This document shows positions 56,263 to 64,000 of a stretch of 64,000 nucleotides of DNA, piece by piece. The stretch comes from Hydractinia symbiolongicarpus (lineage: Eukaryota; Cnidaria; Hydrozoa; Anthoathecata; Hydractiniidae). Below the pieces are notes generated by a model that worked only from the letters and a program-made list of their open reading frames with translations, was not told the DNA's origin and ran no database searches. The position numbers and the translations under genes were made by a program. How positions within the stretch are numbered: position 1 is the first letter of the stretch; each line of letters opens with the position of its first letter. The stretch lies in contig NC_079889.1 of assembly GCF_029227915.1 (NCBI RefSeq), forward strand, positions 9,982,001 through 10,046,000, in the 5' to 3' direction.

Positions 56263-56618
56263 ACATTTTTGTTGTAATGTAAAAAGAGATTCGCTAATTG
56301 CGAACTGACATTGTTACGCAGGTGAAATCACGTGACTTGGTTAAATGGGTATATCACCATAGCGATAGCTATACTTTATTACGCTCAGGACATAATAAAC
56401 CGGTATAGCTTGTTAAGCGTCTTGTTCATACATTTTTTTATTATTTCACAACAATAATTATTCCATGCAATTGAACACACTTAACAAGATAAAAACACAA
56501 TGAAAAGTAATTTTGTTATTGTCGATATTGTAATATCGAAGCCATACTGCGGTTAACTATTAATTAGTTCCTATTGTTTGATTATTCCCTTTCATCTTTC
56601 TTAAATAAAAATTTATTT

Positions 56619-56733
56619 ATATTGAAGAAGAACTACTTTGTTCATCACTAACATACTGCCAAGCAGTGAGCGGGATTCGATCCGCGGTCCCCAGAACTGA
56701 GAGCGGCAGAACAAAGTAGTTCTTCTTCAATAT
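56619..56733. repeat. Perfect 25-bp inverted repeat enclosing half a tRNA-like sequence
   Basis: The arms at 56619-56643 and 56709-56733 are exact complements. Between them, on the minus strand, is GCCGCTCTCAGTTCTGG followed by GGATCGAATCCCGC, resembling an anticodon arm and B box of a tRNA-derived SINE head; no A box is present. The same structure recurs at about 61373-61486 with one mismatch in the right arm. Confidence 0.7.
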
Positions 56734-56841
56734 GATTTACACGCATTATACTCGCCCGTCATGATCAGAGGTCTGATTGGGGTGAAGCATTCTCTGCTGA
56801 GAATGAAATACGGATGTGCTATGAAAAATATGCACCTCACG

Positions 56842-56860
56842 TTAACCCTAACCCTAACGG
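56842..56860. repeat. Short interstitial telomere-like repeat
   Basis: GTTAACCCTAACCCTAAC: about two and a half TTAGGG units (complement strand). Repeated at 61614-61631 in the second copy. Confidence 0.6.
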
Positions 56861-57398
56861 GTATTATGACAATGTTGGCTGCATAAAAGCATCACTATTT
56901 ATAAATGTGAGGTAAAAGACTGAACTAAACACTATTTCTTTTTACTACTTTATCGCAAAACATCATCCTTATTGTCATATTCGCTGTTGTTGTTGTTTTT
57001 CTTGTCACGCAAGCAGTAAGCTGTGAGAGAAATGCTACGCAGGCTGTGTCATTTCATTCACTGTACGGTTTAAGCCTAAAAACCTGTCTGCAGACCAAAA
57101 AAATATTTTAAGACTGGCGCGGTGCCGTATTTTCTTAAATTTTAAATAAAAAATTGAATAGATTATTTTAGATTTATGCTGTTGTGTAGCATCTATTTTC
57201 TTTTTTCAGTTTTTTTAAGTTTTTAACTTCTTCAAACAGTTCTCACACATACAAGCTGTTGTACTTAAAGAATAAACACATATCCTAGGTCTTTTTAAAA
57301 TCGCACGCACATTAATAGACTCAATAAATCTTCACACACGTCATAAAAAAAATAAATAAAAAATAAATAAACAGACAGGCAGGCATGGTCACACTTAC

Positions 57399-57545
57399 AT
57401 CCCTGCTTGTATCTGCTTCCGTAGCACGTAACTTTGTTAGAACCACGTTTTTATTTGCCATCTTAGTTAGAAAGTTCCAACTGTGACTAGATACTTTCTG
57501 GCACTCCTTAAACATAATATCAAAAATGTATTCATTTATTGTCAT
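57399..57545 (-). CDS. Possible first exon, copy 1 of the duplicated unit
   Basis: Open from ATG at 57545 and ending TEADTSRD at a GTAAGT donor (57398-57393). The peptide includes MFKECQKVSSHSWNFLTKMA. The same exon and donor survive in copy 2 (62323-62162) with three or four substitutions and no indel from the NEYIF codons onwards, which hints at selection. A 1-bp indel just upstream changes the start region. No downstream exon or family was found. Confidence 0.3.
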
Positions 57546-59192
57546 TTGCGTAATTAACCAATCACATTCAAGTTCTTAATAAGTTTTATCCAATCAAAAT
57601 TTTTGATTCGTAATTGCTATCACGTTCTTCTATTGAATTTGTTACATCGTTTATTAGAATTCCAAGCATGTCAACAATTGCTTTTTGTGTCATGATTATC
57701 ACGCCATGTCCACGTGATGAGAACGTAACAAAAAACATGAATTAAAAAATTTCGTTTTTAGAGATAACGCAAAATCTTATTGTCTGGCTGTTAGTTCATA
57801 CATCAAATTGAACAGAATTAATCGTGTTACTAGTATTTAATTTAATATAATTGTATGATTTTACAAGTTTAATGTCGTTCTAAATGGACCTCTAACTGAT
57901 CCATCAACATTCTCTCCTTTACCTCAAACTACTTAACACTGGTCAGATCAGACGTCCTTAAACTAGCTAATTGAGAAGAAGCTAATAACCTGTTAAAGTG
58001 TGACAGGTATTTTTAAACTCCTGTTGAATTCCTATATTAATTGAGCCGTTGAAATCTGACGTGGTGATATGCATCCAGATTGTTTTTTACAGCTATATAT
58101 GTAGTTATTTCGTCTATCTGCTTACGATTCCTATGTATTTTTGCCCTATTAGGAAGTTACAAAGTGTACCCCAATTCATATGTTTGAATAAACCGAAGTG
58201 TTGGGACATTCCATGAATCTGATGACTCATTTTTTTTTATTGTAATATTTTGTAAGGATAGCTATAAAATAATTTTTTTAAACTCTGAAAAAAAACCTAA
58301 TTTGTTTTTATTGGATTAAGTTATTTCAAAAAAAAATAATATTTTAATAATTTTAGCCCGCTTGTAATTTTCACTATCCACAATCTTGTTGTTGTGGTGG
58401 TTGTTATTGGCTGTTGTTGGTGGTGGTGGTGGTAGTGTTGGTTGTGGTTGTTTTTGTTCTTGCATTTTTTGTTTTTGTTTTCTGTTATTGCTGTTTTGTT
58501 TGTTTGTTTTTGTTTTTCCTAATTTTGAACGAGTTTCGTCATCACAAAAAATTTGGCGAGATATGACAAAAATTTACAAAGATTTGTTTACATAATATTT
58601 ATATTTTCTGATTTCATAGCGATGAACCACGCATCTTAGACATTGGTTGAATTCTTTACATATTAGAGTTACTGAAATGTTCAAGTAAGGACTTGTGGAA
58701 TATTTATAGGAATAACATTTTTTGCACAAGAGTTTCTGTTATGTCAGTTGTATAATATGATCTTCAAATGTCAATTTCGTGAACTTTGAAGTTTTATTCT
58801 AAGATTGCTTACACTTTTTTAATGAAAAACAACTTCATAGTAACGAGGAGATTGAGAATGGGTGAATAACAATGATAACAGTTCATAACGGTTTTTACTT
58901 ATTTTCTATTTCATTTTTGCTTTTTATGAAAAAAACGCAACATACGCAAATGTATTCAAAGTTCGAAGTTCCCTTAAAATCGATTTTGTGAAACTTGTTT
59001 TTAAATTTTGGATTAAATTTTTTTCGATGTATACTAATAAAGAAGGGCTAAGAACAACAAAAGAATTTACGCCGAAGCCAACATTCTTACGTAAATATGT
59101 AGCAATGGCAAAAAAGTAAAATTGAGAGAAAATAAAATAAAGAAACTAACTTTGTAGATTAAACAGAAGTCAAACAAAACATTTTCATTTAG

Positions 59193-59391
59193 CTGCATCT
59201 TTCACTGCAGTGCTAAAAGACCAAGATGATTTGTTAGCGCATGCTTACTGTGACAGAATTACTACTGGTTGGGAGATTGTTTTCTTTGGGGGCGACAAAG
59301 TTGGATTCGTTTCAAGTTTAGCAACGTTGTTTTTCTTCAATGATGCGAACATTGCGAACAACAACAAGTCGTTGACTATTTGCATGTGATA
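59193..59391 (+). CDS. Possible terminal exon, copy 1 of the duplicated unit
   Basis: Follows a CATTTTCATTTAG acceptor and is open for about 65 codons (FTAVLKDQDDLLAHAYCDR, later FFGGDKVGF) to a TGA near 59389. In copy 2 the codon after AHA is TAA instead of TAC, a premature stop at 63994-63997. No upstream exon with matching phase was confirmed. Confidence 0.25.
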
Positions 59392-60258
59392 TTTTTGAGG
59401 ATGTTAGCAGCACCTTTAATCGTGTTTTTTAAAACATCTTTAAAAATATTGATAGTGATATAAATTAGGTCACTACCAACACCTCCACTTCCTCTTAAAT
59501 CAGCTCCATTAAATAAAAGGGATCTTTACAAAGTCGAGAAAAATGTTGTTAGCTGAGTTAATCTTACTTTTAGGAAAACGTTTGGTTCCAAAATAATTTT
59601 TGTAGGCTTTTTATGAGGTACCAGTTGTTAGCTCGTGGACAAATACATCGGTTCGCCCGTCCTTTATATACCACATTTTGTGTGCCCGTAGCACGGCTAT
59701 AAAATTGAGCAGAAAAGAAAATGGTTATTAATAATAGAAATATCGTTTGTGTTATAGAGTTTTACAAGACATTAAATAATCGTTATTTAATGTCTTCTCT
59801 ATCCATGCTCAACATAGTTTAGCTCCAAATATACAGAAACAGGTTTTATATGCCAACACGTGACACACAGTACAAAACACAAACTCACGAATCACAGTAC
59901 TTATCATAGAATATAATAGTTTGTAATAATTTCTGAAGTTTTTGTTTTTGTTTTCGCGCTCAACTTTATTGCAAAAATAACAATAAGCAAATGGCTCGTT
60001 GCAATCGTCTGTGAAGTGTATTGTTCATTTATTGGAAAGAAAACTTTTGAATGGGTAGCTATTTTACTGTTATTCGTTCCGAGTGAATTAGCTCTCCCCA
60101 TCTGCCGTTTTTTGCTGTGCTTTTTTTTGTTACGCTGCATGGTTATGATGCTTACTCTGTTTTATATTTAGACACCTGCATGTATATGTCGTACCTCTCA
60201 GAGGCTCAGATTTTGACTATTACTAAACAACGTACTGTTATAACAGGAAGTATGCCGT

Positions 60259-60678
60259 ATGTATGAAACACATCTTAAAATGGTGGTGCCAAAAAATTAT
60301 GTTTTATCTGCATTGCTTTTGGAAATAGGTTTCTTTCTGTCATTTTTGATTCAAGCAAAGCGTCTTTCTAACAACGGAAGCGATTGTTTAAAATTATATG
60401 CACTTCTAGGTGGGTGCCTTATTTACTATATATGGGTGATTATTGAGAAAACGAAGCATGTGGAGTCATTTAAAAGGAAAGATTCTACTTGCATAATTGA
60501 TTTCTGCTATGAGAAAGGGTTGTCACAGTCAAGAGCAGTGGGGATATTAAAGGATATCACGGTTAAGAAGGGCGGGGGTATGATTTTTTTATTTTTTTTA
60601 TTAATTTATCTTTTAGCCCAAGAGTATACGAGCAGATATGAGTCAAAATATTTCAAAAAAAAGTTAAATAAACTTTAG
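60259..60678 (+). CDS. Hypothetical membrane protein
   Basis: 139 codons from ATG. Hydrophobic segments at about residues 14-32, 47-63 and 108-122, with basic stretches between (EKTKHVESFKRKD) and a Lys-rich C-terminus, suggest a small three-span membrane protein. No family is recognised. A GGGGGTATGA at about 60572 could be a splice donor that would remove the third segment. It sits in the part of duplication unit 1 whose partner is outside the window. Confidence 0.3.
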   Translation: MYETHLKMVVPKNYVLSALLLEIGFFLSFLIQAKRLSNNGSDCLKLYALLGGCLIYYIWVIIEKTKHVESFKRKDSTCIIDFCYEKGLSQSRAVGILKDITVKKGGGMIFLFFLLIYLLAQEYTSRYESKYFKKKLNKL

Positions 60679-61014
60679 AAATTTTAGAAAAAAATAAGAA
60701 ATCGAAAAAAAATTCCTATAAAAAAAGAAAAATGAAACTACCCGGAACATGCATTACAGGACTGGATACTCCTATGGTAATATTTAATATTTCATTTACA
60801 GTGAATTTCGTTAATATAAACAATTTTCATAATTAAAGTAATTATGCAGCTAACAGGGTCGTAGTAAATGAGAGTGGGAGGGGCCCTCCCTCTTAAACTG
60901 TCAAACACGGCAAAGGTCCAGTTTTAGACTAAACACGGTTGTTTTGCAGTAGGTTGTCGTCTGTTTTAAAGACGTTTTATACTGTACTCCTAAAATTTGC
61001 GGTGAAGGAGGCTC

Positions 61015-64000
61015 ACATTTTTGTTGTAATGTAAAAACAGATTTGCTAATTGCGAACTGACATTGTTACGCAGGTGAAATCACGTGACTTGGTTAAATGG
61101 GTATATCACCATAGCGATAGCTATATTTTATTACGCTCAGGACATAATAAACCGGTATAGCTTGTTAAGCGTCTTGTTCATAATTATTTAACAACAATAA
61201 TTATTCCATGCAATTGAACACACTTAACAAGATAAAAACACAATGAAAAGTAATTTTGTTATTGTTGATATTGTAATATCGAAGCCATACTGCGGTTAAC
61301 TATTAATTAGTTCCTATTGTTTGATTATTCCCTTTCATTTTTCCTAAATAAAAATTTATTTATATTGAAGAAGAACTACTTTGTTCATCACTAACATACT
61401 GCCAAGCAGTGAGCGGGATTCGATCCGCGGTCCCCAGAACTGGGAGCCGCAGAACAAAGTAGTTTTTCTTCAATATGATTTACACGCATTATACTCGCCC
61501 GTCATGATCAGAGGTCTGATCGGGGTGAAGCATTCTCTGCTGAGAATGAAATACGGATGTGCTATGATAAATATGCACCTATATGTAAAAATTTATTTGA
61601 TAATTCCCACACGTTAACCCTAACCCTAACGGGTATTATGACAATGTTGGCTGCATAAAAGCATCACTATTTATAAATGTGAGGTAAAAGACTGAACTAA
61701 ACACTATTTTTTTACTACTTTATCGCAAAACATCATCCTTATTGTCATATTCGCTGTTGTTGTTGTGTTTCTTGTCACGCAAGCAGTAAGCTGTGAGAGA
61801 AATGCTACGCAGGCTGTGTCATTTCATTCACTGTACGGTTTAAGCCTAAAAACCTGTCTGCAGACCAAAAAAATATTTTAAGCCTGGCGTGTTGCCGTAT
61901 TTTCTTGAATTTTAAATAAAAAATTGAATAGATTATTTTAGATTTATGCTGTTGTGTAGCATCTATTTTCTGTTTTTAGTTTTTTTAATTTTTAACTTCT
62001 TCAAACAGTTCTCACACATACAAGCTGTTGTACTTAAAGAATAAACACAAATCCTAGGTCTTTTTAAAATCGCACGCACATTAATAGACTCAATAAATCT
62101 TCACACACGTCATAAAAAAAAAAAAAATAATAAACAGACAGGCAGGCATAGTCACACTTACATCCCTGCTTGTATCTGCTTCCGTAGCACGTAACTTTGT
62201 TAGAACCACGTGTTTATTCGCCATCTTAGTTAGAAAGTTCCAACTGTGACTAGATACTTTCTGGCACTCCTTATACATAATACCAAAAATGTATTCATTA
62301 TTGTCATTTGCATAATTAACCAATCACATTCGAGTTCTTAATAAGTTTTATCCATTCAAAATTTTTGATTCGTAATTGCTATCACGTTCTTTTATTGAAT
62401 TTGTTACATCGTTTATTAGAATTCCAAGCATGTCAACAATTGCTTTTTGTGTCATGATTATCACACCATGTCCACGTGATGAAAACGTAACAAAAAACAT
62501 GAATTAAAAAATTTCGTTTTTAAAGATAACGCAATATCTTATTGTCTGGCTGTTAGTTCATACATCAAATTGACAAGAATTAATCGTGTTACTAGTATTT
62601 AATTTAATATAATTGTATGATTTTACAAGTTTAATGCCGTTCTAAATGGAACCTCAACATTCTCTCCTTTACCTCAAACTACTTAACACTGGTCAGATCA
62701 GACGTCCTTAAACTAGCTAATTGAGAAGAAGCTAATAACCTGTTAAAGTGTGACAGGTATTTTTAAACTCCTGTTGAATTCCTATATCAATTGAGCCGTT
62801 GAAATCTGACGTGGTGATATGCATCCAGATTGTTTTTTACAGCTATACATGTAGTTACTTCGTCTATCTGTTTATGATTCCTATGTTTTTTGCCATATTA
62901 GCAAGTTACCAAGTGTACCCCAATTCACATGTTTGAATAAACCGAAGTGTTGGGACATTCCATGAATCTGATGACTCATTTTTTTATTGTAATATTTTGT
63001 AAGGATAGCTATAAAATAATTTTTCTAAACTCTGAAAAAAAACCTCATTTGTTTTTATTGGATTAAGTTATTTCCAAAAAAAATAATACTTTAATAATTT
63101 TAGCCCGCTTGTAATTTTCACTATCCACAATCTTGTTGTTGTGGTGGTTGTTATTGGCTGTTGTTGGTGGTGGTGGTGGTAGTGTTGGTTGTGGTTGTTT
63201 TTGTTCTTGCATTTTTTGTTTTTGTTTTCTGTTATTGCTGTTTTGTTTGTTTGTTTTTGTTTTTCCTAATTTTGAACGAGTTTCGTCATCACAAAAAATT
63301 TGGCGAGATATGACAAAAATTTACAAAGATTTGTTTACATAATATTTATATTTTCTGATTTCATAGCGAATAACCACGCATCTTAGACATTGGTTGAATT
63401 CTTTACATATTAGAGTTACCGAAATATTCAAGTAAGGACTTGTGAAATATTTGTAGGAATAACATTTTTTGCACAAGAGTTTCTGTTATGTCAGTTGTAT
63501 ACTGTGATCTTCAAATGTCAATTTCGTGCACTTTGAAGTTTTATTCTAAGATTGTTTACACTTTTTTAATGAAAAACAATTTCATAACAACGAGGAGATT
63601 GAGAATGGGTGAATAACAATGATAACAGTTCATAACGGTTTTTACTTATTTTCTATTTCCTTTTTTGCTTTTTATGAAAAAAAACGCAACATACGCAAAT
63701 GTATTCAAAGTTCGAAGTTCCCTTAAAATCGATTTTGTGAAACTTGTTTTTAAATTTTGGATTAAATTTTTTTCGATGTATACTAATAAAGAAGGGCTAA
63801 GAACAAAAAAAGAATTTACGCCGAAGCCAACATTCTTACGTAAATATGTAGCAATGGCAAAAAAGTAAAATTGAGAGAAAACAAAATAAAGAAACTAACT
63901 TTGCAGATTAAACAGAAGTCAAACAAAACATTTTCATTTAGCTGCTTCTTTCACTGCAGTGCTAAAAGACCAAGATGATTTGTTAGCGCATGCTTAATGT
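61015..64000 (+). repeat. Unit 2 of the duplication, cut by the window end
   Basis: Corresponds to 56263-59251. Position 64000 matches 59251, so about 1.76 kb of the unit should follow outside the window if the duplication is complete. Confidence 0.85.
62162..62323 (-). CDS. Possible first exon, copy 2 of the duplicated unit
   Basis: Counterpart of 57399-57545 with the same GTAAGT donor at 62161-62156. Differences include Asp to Gly, Phe to Tyr and Asn to His. Function unknown. Confidence 0.3.

Larger units (their letters stand above)
56263..61014 (+). repeat. Unit 1 of a head-to-tail duplication (4,752 bp)
   Basis: Starts ACATTTTTGTTGTAATGT at 56263; the same sequence restarts at 61015. 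56263-59251 aligns nearly base for base with 61015-64000, with scattered substitutions, single-base indels and one insertion of about 30 bp in copy 2 near 61580. Because unit 2 begins where unit 1 would end, a tandem duplication with a 4.75-kb period is the simplest reading. Unit 1's last 1.76 kb (59252-61014) has no partner inside the window. Confidence 0.85.

Noticed and set aside
58386-63342. 69-codon ORF present in both duplicated units with Gly/Val/Cys/Phe runs
   Set aside because: It translates a TTG/GTT-rich simple-sequence stretch. Identity between copies is explained by the recent duplication.

Overview
The window is AT-rich animal DNA, most likely from a cnidarian or similar early-branching invertebrate. 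The evidence is spliced genes with consensus GT/AG introns, animal gene families, tRNA-derived SINEs, and several eukaryote-only transposon classes. Species assignment is an inference. Most of the window is non-coding or mobile DNA; five cellular loci can be read by matching exon phases across introns.

Layout. 1-6.3 kb: AT-rich sequence with two tandem-repeat arrays and a transposase fragment. 6.3-11.9 kb (minus): the 3' exons of an unrecognised gene, then the 3' half of a SET-domain (KMT5A-like) gene with very short exons. 7.8 and 14.0 kb: Penelope-like element remnants, one with a hammerhead-like motif. 16.3-16.9 kb: a SINE whose AAT tail has grown to about 105 units. 16.98-23.17 kb (minus): a complete five-exon gene for a 1,422-residue protein with a HEPN ribonuclease-type domain, coiled coil, SF1 helicase-like ATPase, FN3-like domain and acidic Tyr-rich tail. 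It is the best candidate here for an undescribed system. 23.77-28.50 kb: an intact-looking two-gene DNA transposon (SAP-SWIM-YqaJ nuclease plus HTH-DDE transposase) with terminal inverted repeats and a 9-bp target duplication. 30.8-33.9 kb (plus): a TauD/TfdA-like Fe(II)/2-oxoglutarate oxygenase in three exons. 37.3-41.9 kb: a degenerate Ngaro-like tyrosine-recombinase retrotransposon with split direct repeats. 43.35-46.28 kb: a Tigger/pogo transposon whose single intron carries an antisense HIRAN-like ORF. 50.5-53.7 kb (minus): an SLC34 sodium-phosphate cotransporter in four exons. 56.26-64 kb: a 4.75-kb head-to-tail duplication running off the window end.

Four otherwise well-preserved genes each need one base added or removed, and at least three of these sites are homopolymers. 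That suggests long-read consensus errors at least as much as pseudogenes. No operon-like or pathway linkage between the cellular genes is visible; they are interspersed with transposons, and the HEPN gene's 3' end is directly abutted by a SINE.
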